64,000 bases of DNA from Loktanella sp. DSM 29012 (lineage in GTDB: Bacteria; Pseudomonadota; Alphaproteobacteria; Rhodobacterales; Rhodobacteraceae), in NCBI RefSeq assembly GCF_900110705.1, contig NZ_FOEJ01000001.1:131501-195500 (forward strand). The letters are read 5' to 3'. Positions 25,647 to 34,832 of this stretch are shown in pieces. The notes below the pieces were generated by a model, which did not search any database, was not told where the DNA came from, and saw only the letters and a list, made by a program, of their open reading frames with translations. The first letter of the stretch is position 1, and the number at the start of each line of letters is the position of its first letter. Position numbers and translations under genes: made by a program.

Positions 25647-26435
25647 ATGTCCCTGCGCACCACCCTTGCCCATCAGCTTGACCGTCGGCTGGTCCAGAAT
25701 TTCATTCTGGGGGTTATCATTTTCAACGCGGTGCTGCTGGGACTGGAGACATCGGCGCCCGTCATGGCACAGGCAGGGCCGCTGATCCTGTTTCTGGATC
25801 AGCTGTGTTTGGCGATCTTTGTCGTGGAACTTACGATCAAGCTGTTCGTGCGCGGGCGCGATTTCTGGCGCAGCGGCTGGAACATCTTTGATTTCGTGAT
25901 CGTGGGTATCGCACTTATTCCATCGTCGCAGGGGCTGTCGGTTTTGCGTGCCTTGCGCATCCTGCGGGCGCTGCGGGTGATTTCCGTTGCGCCATCACTG
26001 CGCCGCGTGGTCGAGGGGTTGGTGACAGCCCTGCCCGGCATGGCGTCGGTGTTCCTGCTGATGGGCATCCTGTTCTACATCGGGGCGGTCATGGCCACGA
26101 AACTGTTCGGCAGCGCGTTCCCCGAATGGTTCGGCACGCTGGGGCACAGCCTTTATTCCCTGTTCCAGATCATGACCCTCGAGAGCTGGTCCATGGGCAT
26201 CGTGCGGCCTGTGATGGAGGTCTATCCGCTGGCCTGGATGTTCTTTGTTCCGTTCATTCTGGTCACGACATTCGCGGTGGTGAACCTGCTGGTCGGTCTG
26301 ATCGTGAATTCGATGCAGGATGCGCACGCCGAAGAAGGCAACGCCGCCACCGACGCCTACCGCGACAGCGTCATGGCCAAGCTGGAAGACATCGAACGCC
26401 GGATCGGCGAAATGTCGGACAGAAAATCATCCTGA
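25647..26435 (+). CDS. Bacterial voltage-gated sodium channel (NavBac type)
   Basis: This 262-residue one-domain six-helix channel has an S4 voltage sensor with arginines every third residue (Arg101, 104, 107, 110) and a pore loop ending in the selectivity filter TLESWSM (177-183), the sequence known from NavAb- and NavMs-like sodium channels. S6 (about 205-224, VNLLVGLIVNSMQDA) is followed by a Glu-rich helical tail that likely forms the tetrameric coiled coil. It should carry Na+ inward on depolarisation and may influence motility or pH homeostasis. Confidence 0.9.
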   Translation: MSLRTTLAHQLDRRLVQNFILGVIIFNAVLLGLETSAPVMAQAGPLILFLDQLCLAIFVVELTIKLFVRGRDFWRSGWNIFDFVIVGIALIPSSQGLSVLRALRILRALRVISVAPSLRRVVEGLVTALPGMASVFLLMGILFYIGAVMATKLFGSAFPEWFGTLGHSLYSLFQIMTLESWSMGIVRPVMEVYPLAWMFFVPFILVTTFAVVNLLVGLIVNSMQDAHAEEGNAATDAYRDSVMAKLEDIERRIGEMSDRKSS

Positions 26436-26549
26436 CCCTGAAACTGGTTAAAGTGATTGGCAGAATTTCTGGCCTGCGCTGTTCAATCGCGCGATGATCT
26501 CGCGTAGGCGCCGAAAATTCGCCGTTTTCCATTCCTCAGACGTGGCATC

Positions 26550-27188
26550 ATGACATCAACGGACACCACATCCGAAACCAGATCACTGCATCTTGCGACA
26601 GGGTTCGCCATTGTCGCCGCCGGGGTGATCGGCCTGGACTGGCTGATGCTGGGCGATGGCGGGTCGCTGACGCGCGAGGGCGGGTCGGTCGAAACGATGT
26701 CGATGCTGGGCTATATCTACGCGCTGGTGATTTATCTGTGGCGCGCGCGACCGGTGTTCTGGCCGGTGCCGGTGATCCTCCTGTTCATGGCAGCGCGCGA
26801 AGGCGATCTGGACAAGGCGCTGACCAGCGAGGGCATCCTGAGCACCAAGATCCTGCTGTATGACACTGCGCTGTGGGAAAAATCGCTGGCGGTCGCGATT
26901 TGGGTGCTGCTGATCGCGGCGCTGATCACGCTGGCGCGATACCGCGCGCCGCTGTTGTGGCGTGATTTGCGCCGTGGCGCACCCTGGGCGCTGCTGTTTC
27001 TGGCGGGGCTGTTCATCGCCGCCTTTTCCAAGACGATCGACGGGTTGGGGCGCAAACTGGGCACCTTTGGTGTGGAGGTCGCAACCGAGGTCGTTCAGGG
27101 CAGCGGCATCATCGAAGAGACATTGGAACTGCTGATCCCGATCCTCTTCGTCATGGCGATCTGCCTGCGGACCCGCAAACCGACCTGA
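26550..27188 (+). CDS. Hypothetical multi-pass membrane protein
   Basis: This 212-residue protein has five or six hydrophobic segments (about 16-35, 50-65, 70-82, 110-128, 145-160, 190-206) and a polar stretch KTIDGLGRKLGTFGVEVATEVVQG before the last helix. I do not recognise the family. It lies 114 nt after the sodium channel on the same strand; nothing in the sequence ties the functions together. Confidence 0.65.
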   Translation: MTSTDTTSETRSLHLATGFAIVAAGVIGLDWLMLGDGGSLTREGGSVETMSMLGYIYALVIYLWRARPVFWPVPVILLFMAAREGDLDKALTSEGILSTKILLYDTALWEKSLAVAIWVLLIAALITLARYRAPLLWRDLRRGAPWALLFLAGLFIAAFSKTIDGLGRKLGTFGVEVATEVVQGSGIIEETLELLIPILFVMAICLRTRKPT

Positions 27189-27228
27189 ACCGGGTTGCCG
27201 CAGGGACGCGCACCGCTAAGTCTGATTC

Positions 27229-27444
27229 ATGTCCAAGACACCAGACCTGCCCCCCGACCATGTCAGCGGCATCATCGAGATGGCGCTGTCTGATCACGCA
27301 AGTTTTGCCGATATTCAGCGCGAATACGGGGTCAGCGACAAACAGGTCAAAACGCTGATGCGCGAAAACCTGAAGGCAGGCAGCTACAAGGCATGGCGCA
27401 AACGCGTGCGGGAATTCGGGGACAGGCGGGCGGTTTACAAATAA
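27229..27444 (+). CDS. TIGR03643/DUF2805 family small protein
   Basis: This 71-residue protein has the family pattern: IIEMALSDHASFADIQREYGVSD, then QVKTLMRENLKAGSYKAWRKRV and a C-terminal RRAVYK. A helix-turn-helix-like layout and high basicity suggest nucleic-acid binding, but no function is established. It is short and complete. Confidence 0.82.
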   Translation: MSKTPDLPPDHVSGIIEMALSDHASFADIQREYGVSDKQVKTLMRENLKAGSYKAWRKRVREFGDRRAVYK

Positions 27445-27501
27445 GCTAGATTTGCGTGAATTCGGTGACGGGCTGTCTGCACCTGCGCAAAGTTCAAAAG
27501 A

Positions 27502-28098
27502 CTACGCCAGCAGCATCCAGATCGCGACTCCTGCCAGTATCGCGGCAAACGGCAGGTTCAGAAAACGTGCGGTATCCGGGCTACGCCAGCGCGCTGTCAT
27601 GCCGTCGCCAAGGGCGGCATAGAGGGAGAACGCCACCGCGTTATTGACCGTGAAAACAGCTGCAATCCATATAACGGATGCAGTTCGATGCATGTCCACC
27701 GCACCTGCGAATTGGGTGAACATCAAGGCGATGATGAGATAAGCCTTCGGGTTCAGCAGAAGCAGGATCGCACCGTCCACGATGCTTGCAGGCTTTGCTT
27801 CGTTATTCCCCGACATCACACCGGCCCGCGCGAGTATCCACGCCAGATACAGAACGTAGGCTGCGCCTGCAAATCGGATGATCGCCAAGAACATCGGCGC
27901 TTCGCGCGATATCCAATCGAAGCCGAGCCCGATCCCAATCGTCACAACCAATGTAGCGGCATGGTAGCCAAGGTTCGCCGGGACCGTCGCACGAAACCCG
28001 AAACGCGCGCCATTGGCCGCAAAGAACATATTCCCCGGCCCAGGCGAATAGGCCAGCGGTGCAAGGAAAAGGATCAGGGCAATCGTAAGCTGCGTCAT
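27502..28098 (-). CDS. LysE/RhtB-family exporter
   Basis: This 198-residue inner-membrane protein has about six helices. The LysE-family signature is seen at the N-terminus (LAYSPGPGNMFFAANGARFG), and in the middle LLLNPKAYLIIALMFTQFAG. The family exports amino acids or related compounds; the substrate is not predictable. I chose ATG at 28098 because the signature begins about 15 residues in, as in the family; the frame stays open upstream without support. Confidence 0.85.
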   Translation of the reverse strand: MTQLTIALILFLAPLAYSPGPGNMFFAANGARFGFRATVPANLGYHAATLVVTIGIGLGFDWISREAPMFLAIIRFAGAAYVLYLAWILARAGVMSGNNEAKPASIVDGAILLLLNPKAYLIIALMFTQFAGAVDMHRTASVIWIAAVFTVNNAVAFSLYAALGDGMTARWRSPDTARFLNLPFAAILAGVAIWMLLA

Positions 28099-28311
28099 GT
28101 GCCCGAATCGATCATAGCCCACCGACGATAGCGACCCGAATCTTGCGCCTTTCGCGCATCGCATTCTCGGCGATGGTCCTGTCTGGATCTGACCCGCGGC
28201 GGTGTCTGAAACATCCAGACAGGTTGACCATTTTCGGTACGCGCGCATCACGAGAGTGCAGACGTCCAAGACGCCCAGGACGATGCTTTGCCCGTCAGCG
28301 CGCGCGCAATA

Positions 28312-30225
28312 TCACGCGCGTTTGCTGATCACTTCGACGCCCATGACCTCGAGCACCTTGGCCTCGATATCCTCGGCGTTCAGACCGGCCATTGCATACA
28401 TATCGGCCGGACTGGACTGGTCGATGAACGTGTCGGGCAGACACATGGAGCGGAATTTCAGGCCCTTGTCGAAAACGCCTTCGTCAGACAGCAGTTGCGC
28501 GACGTGGCTGCCAAATCCGCCCACGGCACCTTCCTCGATCGTGATCAGCGCGTCGTGATCGGCGGCCAGTTGCAGGATCATGTCGCGGTCGAGTGGTTTT
28601 GCAAAGCGCGCGTCAGCGATGGTCGGCGTGATCCCACGGGCCGACAGCGCCTCGGCGGCGGTCTGGACCTCTGACAAGCGAGTGCCGAACGACAGGATTG
28701 CCACGCCGCTTCCCTCCTGGATCATGCGGCCCTTGCCGATTTCCAGCGGCTGCGGGTTGCTGGGCATCTCGACCCCCACACCCTCGCCACGGGGGAACCG
28801 GAATGCAATCGGTCCGCTATCGTGCGCGGCGGCAGTGGCAACCATGCGCACCAGTTCGGCCTCGTCCGATGCGGCCATGACAACGATACCGGGCAGGTTT
28901 GCCAGGAATGCCACGTCAAAGCTGCCCGCATGGGTTGCCCCATCCGCACCCACCAGCCCGGCGCGGTCGATGGCGAAACGCACCGGCAGACGTTGCAGGG
29001 CAACGTCATGCACCACCTGATCGTAACCGCGTTGCAGGAACGTGGAATAAAGCGCGCAGAACGGTTTCATCCCCCCCGCCGCAAGCCCGGCGGCAAAGGT
29101 CACCGCATGCTGTTCCGCAATGCCCACGTCGAAACACCGGCTGGCATAGCGTTTCATGAATTTGTCCAGCCCGGTGCCGTCGGGCATGGCGGCCGTGATC
29201 GCACAGATCCTGCTGTCGGTATCCGCCAGCGCGATCAGCGCATTCGCAAAGACCGATGTATAGGACGGTGCGTTGGATTTCGCCTTTTGCACCTCGCCGG
29301 TGACGACATCGAATTTACCGCGCGCATGGCCCTTGTCTGCGGCGGTTTCGGCCGGGGCGAAACCCTTGCCCTTGGTCGTGATGGCGTGGATCAGGATCGG
29401 GCCGTCGGCGCGGTCCTTGACCGTGCGCAGCACCGCCATCAGCTGTTCCATGTCGTGCCCGTCGATGGGTCCGACATAGGAAAAGCCTAGTTCCTCGAAC
29501 AATGTGCCGCCCACGGTCATATGCTTGAGCATGTCCTTGGCGCGTTTTGCACCCTCGCGCAGGGGCGGCGGCAGAAACGACACGGCCCCCTTGGCCGCGG
29601 CCTTGAGGTCCTGGAACGGCGCACCCGCATAGAGCCGCGACAGGTAGGACGACATCGCCCCCGTCGGAGGCGCGATCGACATTTCGTTGTCGTTGAGGAT
29701 CACGATCAGACGCTTGCCCAGATGACCTGCGTTGTTCAGCGCCTCGTAGGCCATGCCGGCGGACAGCGACCCGTCACCGATGATGGCGACCGCATCACCC
29801 ACGTCACCGCCCAGATCCCGCGCCACGGCAAAGCCGAGCGCCGCACTGATCGAGGTCGAACTGTGCGCCGCGCCAAAGGGATCATAGGGACTTTCTGACC
29901 GTTTGGTAAAACCTGACAACCCGTCCTTTTGGCGCAGGGTACGGATACGGTCGCGGCGACCGGTCAGGATCTTGTGCGGATAACACTGGTGGCTGACGTC
30001 CCAGATGATCTTGTCCCGGGGGGTATCGAACACGGCATGCAGGGCGACGGTCATTTCGACAACACCAAGACCCGCACCCAGATGCCCGCCAGTGACGGAC
30101 ACGGCACTGATGGTTTCGGATCGCACCTCGTCGGCCAGCTGTTGCAGCTTGCGGTTCGAGAGGTTTTTCATGTCGGCGGGGGATTGCACCGTGTCCAGCA
30201 GGGGTGTGTGCGGTCTGTCGGTCAT
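28312..30225 (-). CDS. dxs: 1-deoxy-D-xylulose-5-phosphate synthase
   Basis: At 637 residues it is full length. An N-terminal thiamine-diphosphate domain has [16 protein letters not shown] and [18 protein letters not shown]. The transketolase pyrimidine domain has [15 protein letters not shown] and [15 protein letters not shown], and a C-terminal domain follows. It condenses pyruvate and glyceraldehyde 3-phosphate, the first MEP-pathway step. It is last in the HDAC-xseB-ispA-dxs operon, 7 nt after ispA, with GAGGAC as ribosome-binding site. This places isoprenoid input and prenyl chain synthesis under one transcript. Confidence 0.96.
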   Translation of the reverse strand: MTDRPHTPLLDTVQSPADMKNLSNRKLQQLADEVRSETISAVSVTGGHLGAGLGVVEMTVALHAVFDTPRDKIIWDVSHQCYPHKILTGRRDRIRTLRQKDGLSGFTKRSESPYDPFGAAHSSTSISAALGFAVARDLGGDVGDAVAIIGDGSLSAGMAYEALNNAGHLGKRLIVILNDNEMSIAPPTGAMSSYLSRLYAGAPFQDLKAAAKGAVSFLPPPLREGAKRAKDMLKHMTVGGTLFEELGFSYVGPIDGHDMEQLMAVLRTVKDRADGPILIHAITTKGKGFAPAETAADKGHARGKFDVVTGEVQKAKSNAPSYTSVFANALIALADTDSRICAITAAMPDGTGLDKFMKRYASRCFDVGIAEQHAVTFAAGLAAGGMKPFCALYSTFLQRGYDQVVHDVALQRLPVRFAIDRAGLVGADGATHAGSFDVAFLANLPGIVVMAASDEAELVRMVATAAAHDSGPIAFRFPRGEGVGVEMPSNPQPLEIGKGRMIQEGSGVAILSFGTRLSEVQTAAEALSARGITPTIADARFAKPLDRDMILQLAADHDALITIEEGAVGGFGSHVAQLLSDEGVFDKGLKFRSMCLPDTFIDQSSPADMYAMAGLNAEDIEAKVLEVMGVEVISKRA

Positions 30226-30232
30226 GGTGTCC

Positions 30233-31096
30233 TCACTTGTCGCGCGCGATGACGAATCGCGCGGCTTCTTTCAAGGTATCGGCGCTGGACCCGTAATCGG
30301 TCAATGCGTCACAGGCGTTTTCCACCAGATCATGCGCCCGCGCGCGCGCACCATCGAGCCCCAGAAGTGACACGAACGTGGCCTTGCCCGCGTCAGCATC
30401 CTTGCCCACGGCCTTGCCCACGGTGGCGGCATCACCGGTCGCGTCAAGCACGTCATCGGCAATCTGGAACGCAAGGCCCAGCGCGTCACCGTAGGCCCGC
30501 AACGCGCTGATGTCATCACCCGCGATCCGCGGTCCGGCGCAGGCCGACCATGTGATCAGCGCGCCCGTTTTGCCTGCCTGCAACGTCGTGATCGCATCCA
30601 GGTCCAGCGGTGGACCCGTTTCCGCCGCGATATCCAGCGCCTGCCCCAACACCATGCCGCGCGCCCCCGCCGCCTGCGCCAGGGTCAGCGCCAGGTTGGC
30701 GCGCGCCGCGTCAGACACGCCAGATCCCGGTTCGCAGACCAGTTCGAACGCCAGTGATTGCAACGCGTCACCCGTCAGGATCGCCGTTGCCTCATCCCAC
30801 TTGCGATGCACGGTCGGCTGGCCACGGCGCAGGTCGTCGTCGTCCATCGCCGGCAGATCGTCATGCACCAGACTGTAGGCATGCACCGCCTCGATCGCGG
30901 CGGCAGCGTGGCCTGCCAGATCACCGACGCCGTGCAGGCGCGCGCCCTCGCGCACCAAAAAGGCCCGCAACCCCTTGCCGCCCTGCACCGCATAGAGCAT
31001 CGCATCACGCAGCGGCACATCGGCCCCCGGTGCCAGCGCCGTCTCGATCAGCCGGATCGCGGCAGAGGCATCAAGCGCCAGTTGATTGGTGAACAT
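30233..31096 (-). CDS. ispA: Farnesyl/geranyl diphosphate synthase (IspA type)
   Basis: This 287-residue protein has the first aspartate-rich motif in [12 protein letters not shown] (Asp79-Asp80 and following) and the second as [25 protein letters not shown] is the IPP-binding region. It makes short-chain prenyl diphosphates (probably C15) for quinones, carotenoids and undecaprenyl carriers. ATG at 31096 overlaps the xseB TGA (TGATG). Confidence 0.93.
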   Translation of the reverse strand: MFTNQLALDASAAIRLIETALAPGADVPLRDAMLYAVQGGKGLRAFLVREGARLHGVGDLAGHAAAAIEAVHAYSLVHDDLPAMDDDDLRRGQPTVHRKWDEATAILTGDALQSLAFELVCEPGSGVSDAARANLALTLAQAAGARGMVLGQALDIAAETGPPLDLDAITTLQAGKTGALITWSACAGPRIAGDDISALRAYGDALGLAFQIADDVLDATGDAATVGKAVGKDADAGKATFVSLLGLDGARARAHDLVENACDALTDYGSSADTLKEAARFVIARDK

Positions 31097-31335
31097 CACG
31101 GATCAAGCGGACCCAGACCGGCGGCCTGCCCATCGGGGCCGACGGTGATCTTGGCGACCTTTTCCTCGGCCTCGGACAATTTCGCCTCGCAGCGTGCCTT
31201 GAGTGCTGCACCGCGTTCATACAGCGCGATACTGTCGTCCAGTGCCACATCGCCACGTTCCAGCTGGCCGACGACGCGCTCCAGTTCCTTGATCGCATCC
31301 TCAAAGGTCATTTCGTTCACTGGCGTATCAGCCAT
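31096..31335 (-). CDS. xseB: Exodeoxyribonuclease VII small subunit
   Basis: At 79 residues it has the normal XseB size. The family pattern FEDAIKELERVVGQLERGDVALDDSIALYERG is present as two helices of a hairpin. It pairs with XseA (not in this window) to degrade single-stranded DNA. It overlaps the HDAC gene upstream by 8 nt and ispA downstream by one base. Confidence 0.93.
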   Translation of the reverse strand: MADTPVNEMTFEDAIKELERVVGQLERGDVALDDSIALYERGAALKARCEAKLSEAEEKVAKITVGPDGQAAGLGPLDP

Positions 31336-32257
31336 CGCATCGCTCCCTCAAAACCTTGACATGGGCCGCCGCAGAGGCGCCCAGCGCCGTCAGGTCATAG
31401 CCGCCCTCCAGACAGGACACCACCCGCCCGGCACAGAACGCATCGGCCAGATCACACAGTTGCGCGGTGATCCAGGCAAAGTCATCCTCGACCAGTTCCA
31501 GCCCCGCCAGCGGGTCGGCGGCATGGGCATCGAACCCGGCCGACATCAGGATCAGCTCGGGTTTGAAATCCCGCAGGCGCGGCAGCACATGATCGTTCAT
31601 GGCGCGGCGAAAACCGGCACCGTCCGTGCCCTCGGCCAGCGGTACGTTGATGACGTTATCCGCAACGCCGGTTTCATCGGCGCGGCCAGTGCCCGGATAC
31701 AGCGGGCTCTGGTGCGTCGAACAGAACAGGATGCGCGGATCGTCCTCGACCAGATCCTGCGTGCCGTTGCCATGATGCACGTCGAAATCGACGATGGCGA
31801 CGCGGCCCAGCCCGTGATGATCCAGCGCGTGTTTGGCGGCGATCGCCACGTTGCCGAAAAAACAGAACCCCATCGGCGTCGTCTTTTCCGCGTGATGTCC
31901 GGGCGGGCGCATCGCGACGAAAGCGTTCTGCGCATCACCCCCCAGCACCATGTCGACCGCGCGGACCGCACCGCCCGCGCAGCGCCAGATCGCGGCCAGA
32001 GTGCCGGATGACATATGGGTGTCGGCATCCAGCGACACCCACCCTTCGGCAGGGGCAGCACGGCGCAGCGCCTCTAAATGAGACCGCGGATGAACGCGCA
32101 ACACGTCATCCTCGGCCGCCATCGGTGCAGTGACGCGGTTCAGGTCCATTTCAGCCAGGGCCTGCGCCACGGCGTCCATGCGGGCGACCTGTTCGGGATG
32201 GCCGGGCGGCGTGACGTGATCCAGACAATCGGGGTGTGTGATCAAAACTGTTTTCAT
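31328..32257 (-). CDS. Histone deacetylase-family (class II-like) amidohydrolase
   Basis: This 309-residue protein has the arginase/deacetylase fold motifs RPPGHHAEKTTPMGFCFFGNVAIA, DFDVHHGNGTQ and SAGFDAHAADPL, plus LEGGYDL near the end. The His-His pair and metal-binding Asp/His are intact, so it should be an active zinc deacetylase; acetylpolyamines or acetyl-lysine are typical substrates in bacteria. It heads the xseB-ispA-dxs operon. I chose ATG at 32257; a GTG two codons upstream is possible. Confidence 0.9.
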   Translation of the reverse strand: MKTVLITHPDCLDHVTPPGHPEQVARMDAVAQALAEMDLNRVTAPMAAEDDVLRVHPRSHLEALRRAAPAEGWVSLDADTHMSSGTLAAIWRCAGGAVRAVDMVLGGDAQNAFVAMRPPGHHAEKTTPMGFCFFGNVAIAAKHALDHHGLGRVAIVDFDVHHGNGTQDLVEDDPRILFCSTHQSPLYPGTGRADETGVADNVINVPLAEGTDGAGFRRAMNDHVLPRLRDFKPELILMSAGFDAHAADPLAGLELVEDDFAWITAQLCDLADAFCAGRVVSCLEGGYDLTALGASAAAHVKVLRERCDG

Positions 32258-32295
32258 GACCACAGCAAACCCTGCCCCGCGTCAAAGGACAAGTG

Positions 32296-32323
32296 CATCA
32301 TCTTGCCAAAAATACTCAAAATC
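32296..32323 (-). repeat. Possible intergenic repeat copy E (no GC hairpin)
   Basis: On the minus strand GTATTTTTGGCAAGATGATG matches the conserved tail of repeat copy B at 15 of 20 positions. It ends 38 nt before the HDAC start codon. The GC-rich hairpin half is absent. It may be a variant member of the same family. Confidence 0.4.
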
Positions 32324-32422
32324 ACGCGGCCACAGATCCGCTGTCGCCATGACGGGCTCAGGCTGCAAGGCGCGCCAGAATAGACCTGCGCGCGACAGCG
32401 CGCTCCGCTGTTTCAAACCATC

Positions 32423-33124
32423 CTAATCGGGCGACAGCATGTAGCCTGCACCACGTACCGTTTGCAGGTAGCGCGGTTGTTTGGGGTCAGGTTCGATCTT
32501 GCGGCGCAGGCGGGTGATCTGCACATCCACCGCCCGTTCCTGTGTCTGTCCACCCGACCGGCTCAGTTCCTCGACCAGTTGTTGACGGGTCACCGGTTCA
32601 TTAGGGCGCGCGGCAAAGATGCGCATCAGATGGCTTTCCGTGGCCGTCAGGCGCAAGGGACCGGCGGCATTGCTGATTTCGCCCCGCGTGATGTCGTAGG
32701 TATAGCTGCCAATCGCCAGTTCGGTCAGCGCGATCGGCTGCGCTTCTTCCTTGGGCGCGCGCCGCAGGATGGCATTGATGCGCAACAGCAATTCCTTGGG
32801 TTCGAACGGTTTGGCCAGATAATCATCGGCGCCCGCCTCCAGTCCCGCGATCCGGTCCGCGGTTTCGCCGCGTGCTGTCAGCAGCAGGACGGGCGTGCCC
32901 AGCTGCGACCGCAGGCTGCGACAGAAACTGATGCCATCCTCGCCCGGCATCATCACGTCCAGCACGATCAGATCGAATTCCAACCCCGCCAGCAAACGGC
33001 GCGCATGGGCCGCATCCCGCGCCAAGGTGACCCGGAAACCGGACCGCACAAGGTATTTGCGCAGCAGGTCGCGGATGCGTTCATCATCGTCGACGACCAG
33101 CAGGTGCGGTGCATCAACGTCCAT
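32423..33124 (-). CDS. petR: PetR-like OmpR-family response regulator
   Basis: This 233-residue protein has a receiver domain (VVDDDERIRDLL, phospho-Asp in LIVLDVMMPGEDG, LLTARG, KPF) and a winged-helix DNA-binding domain (LRLTATESHLMRIF, RAVDVQITRLRRKIE, GAGYML). It is paired with a MarR-type gene overlapping by 11 nt, the petP-petR arrangement described in Rhodobacter capsulatus, where petR is needed for cytochrome bc1. Here the cytochrome bc1 genes do not follow; the HDAC operon does. Confidence 0.82.
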   Translation of the reverse strand: MDVDAPHLLVVDDDERIRDLLRKYLVRSGFRVTLARDAAHARRLLAGLEFDLIVLDVMMPGEDGISFCRSLRSQLGTPVLLLTARGETADRIAGLEAGADDYLAKPFEPKELLLRINAILRRAPKEEAQPIALTELAIGSYTYDITRGEISNAAGPLRLTATESHLMRIFAARPNEPVTRQQLVEELSRSGGQTQERAVDVQITRLRRKIEPDPKQPRYLQTVRGAGYMLSPD

Positions 33125-33626
33125 CGGGTTGATCCACCATTGCCTGATACTGGCGTCGCATATCGTCGTCCATCATCGCTTCCAGCACCTCTCTGAAACC
33201 CGCAACGGCGGCTGGCCCTGCGGCCCGGTAGGCGGCTCGCATCCGTTCTCGTTGCGCATCCGACAGGCTGCGTTCCAGCGCCGCCCCTTCTGGCGTCAGA
33301 TGCAGGTGCCGTTCACGCCGGTCGCGCGCGCCAACGGTGGACGACACAAGGCCGTCCGCGATCAGCGTGCGCAGGACACGGTTCAGCGACTGCTTTGTCA
33401 CCCCCAGGATCGACAACAGGTTGTTGACCGTCGTGCCGGGGCTGCGGTGAATGAAATGAATGGCCCGGTGATGCGCCCGGCCATAGTTCTTTTCGGCCAG
33501 AATGCGGTCGGGATCGGCGGTAAAGCCACGGTAGGCAAAGAACATCGCCTCGATTCCCTTGCGCAGCTGATCATCGGTCAGGAACAGCAGGCTGCGGCCT
33601 GCGGGGGCAGTGGTGTCAGAGGCCAT
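33114..33626 (-). CDS. petP: PetP-like MarR-family regulator
   Basis: This 170-residue protein has a winged-helix MarR domain: GRAHHRAIHFIHRSPGTTVNNLLSILGVTKQSLNRVLRTL, then DGLVSS and DRRERHLHLTPEG (wing). It resembles PetP, the partner encoded upstream of petR in Rhodobacter. The ligand is unknown. ATG at 33626 has GGGA upstream. It is divergent from ilvE across a gap of about 210 nt. Confidence 0.8.
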   Translation of the reverse strand: MASDTTAPAGRSLLFLTDDQLRKGIEAMFFAYRGFTADPDRILAEKNYGRAHHRAIHFIHRSPGTTVNNLLSILGVTKQSLNRVLRTLIADGLVSSTVGARDRRERHLHLTPEGAALERSLSDAQRERMRAAYRAAGPAAVAGFREVLEAMMDDDMRRQYQAMVDQPDGR

Positions 33627-33734
33627 GAATCCCAACTTCTCGCGAACTTTTCGCCGTTATAGGGCAATCCGACGCCGCAATAGAAGATTTTTAAGACAGC
33701 AGATTGCGACCGTGCCCGAAATACGTCAGCCTTG

Positions 33735-33763
33735 TTGACATGACTGACGGCAGTTGCTACCGA
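33735..33763 (+). promoter_or_regulatory. Possible ilvE promoter (-35 only convincing)
   Basis: TTGACA at 33735-33740 matches the -35 consensus perfectly. Seventeen nt further is TACCGA, a poor -10. It lies 98 nt upstream of the ilvE ATG. The weak -10 keeps confidence low. Confidence 0.25.
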
Positions 33764-33837
33764 ACGCGCATCATTTACGCAACATTATGTCCGAACCGGA
33801 ACTATTCGCGACATAAACGCAAAACAGAGGGTGGAAC

Positions 33838-34707
33838 ATGGAAGGCTCATACGCAGATCACGACGGCAAGATCTGGATGGACGGCAAGCTGGTGGACTGG
33901 CGCGGGGCGAATGTCCATGTGCTGACCCATGCGCTGCACTATGCCTCTTCCGTATTCGAAGGCGAGCGTTGCTACAACGGCAAGATCTTTCTGGATCGCG
34001 AACATGCGGAACGTCTGCATTTCTCGGCCAACTGCCTTGATTTCCAGATCCCCTACACGGTCGAGGAACTGATGGCCGCCAAGGCCGAGGTGCTGGCAGC
34101 CAACAACCTGACCGACGCCTATGTGCGCGCCTTTGCCTGGCGCGGGGCCGGGCCCGACATGGGTGTCGCATCCGCGCGCAACCCGGTGCAGGTGGCCATC
34201 GCGGCCTGGCATTGGGGCAACTATTACGGCGACGCGAAAACCAAGGGTGCCAAGCTGGACATTGCCAAATGGAAACGCCCCAGCCCCGAAACCATCCCGC
34301 ATCAGGCCAAGGCAGCGGGTCTGTACATGATCTGCACCATGTCCAAGCACGCAGCCGAGGCCAAGGGATGTTCGGACGCGCTGATGTTCGACTATCGCGG
34401 CTATGTCGCTGAATGCACAGGCGCGAACCTGTTTTTCGTCAAGGACGGCGAAGTGCACACGCCGCTGGCCGATTGTTTCCTGAACGGCCTGACCCGCCAG
34501 ACCGTGATCAAGACGCTGCGCGCCAAGGGCGTCACCGTCCATGAACGGCACATCATGCCCGAAGAGCTGGAAAGCTTTCAGCAATGCTGGCTGACCGGCA
34601 CCGCGGCAGAGGTTACGCCAGTGGGCCAGATCGGTGACTACAACTTTGAGGTTGGCGCGCTGACGCTGGACATCGCCAGCGACTACGAAAAACTGGTCCG
34701 CGCCTGA
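33838..34707 (+). CDS. ilvE: Branched-chain amino acid aminotransferase
   Basis: This 289-residue class IV aminotransferase has HALHYASSVFEGERCY near the N-terminus, the candidate PLP lysine Lys158 (HQAKAAGLYM), ALMFDYRGYVAECTGANLFFV, and LNGLTRQTVI and TGTAAEVTPV near the C-terminus. It performs the last step of leucine, isoleucine and valine synthesis with glutamate as donor, linking it to GOGAT. GAGGGTGG gives the ribosome-binding site. A strong terminator follows, so it is likely monocistronic. Confidence 0.94.
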   Translation: MEGSYADHDGKIWMDGKLVDWRGANVHVLTHALHYASSVFEGERCYNGKIFLDREHAERLHFSANCLDFQIPYTVEELMAAKAEVLAANNLTDAYVRAFAWRGAGPDMGVASARNPVQVAIAAWHWGNYYGDAKTKGAKLDIAKWKRPSPETIPHQAKAAGLYMICTMSKHAAEAKGCSDALMFDYRGYVAECTGANLFFVKDGEVHTPLADCFLNGLTRQTVIKTLRAKGVTVHERHIMPEELESFQQCWLTGTAAEVTPVGQIGDYNFEVGALTLDIASDYEKLVRA

Positions 34708-34728
34708 TCGTCTGACCCGGCACGCCCA

Positions 34729-34761
34729 GGCCCGCCCTCGTAACCCGGGGGCGGGCCTTTT
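34729..34761 (+). terminator. Rho-independent terminator after ilvE
   Basis: GGCCCGCCC (34729-34737) pairs perfectly with GGGCGGGCC (34749-34757), followed by TTTT (34758-34761). It lies 21 nt past the ilvE stop. Confidence 0.88.
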
Positions 34762-34832
34762 GTATCTGGGGCAAGCTGCTTGACGCGGCGTGGTGTCGCA
34801 CCATTTCGTGAACATCAAGCGAAGGATGCACC

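Noticed and set aside
30758-32011. 417-codon frame antisense to ispA, xseB and HDAC
   Set aside because: It spans three real genes on the other strand with coupled junctions and known motifs.
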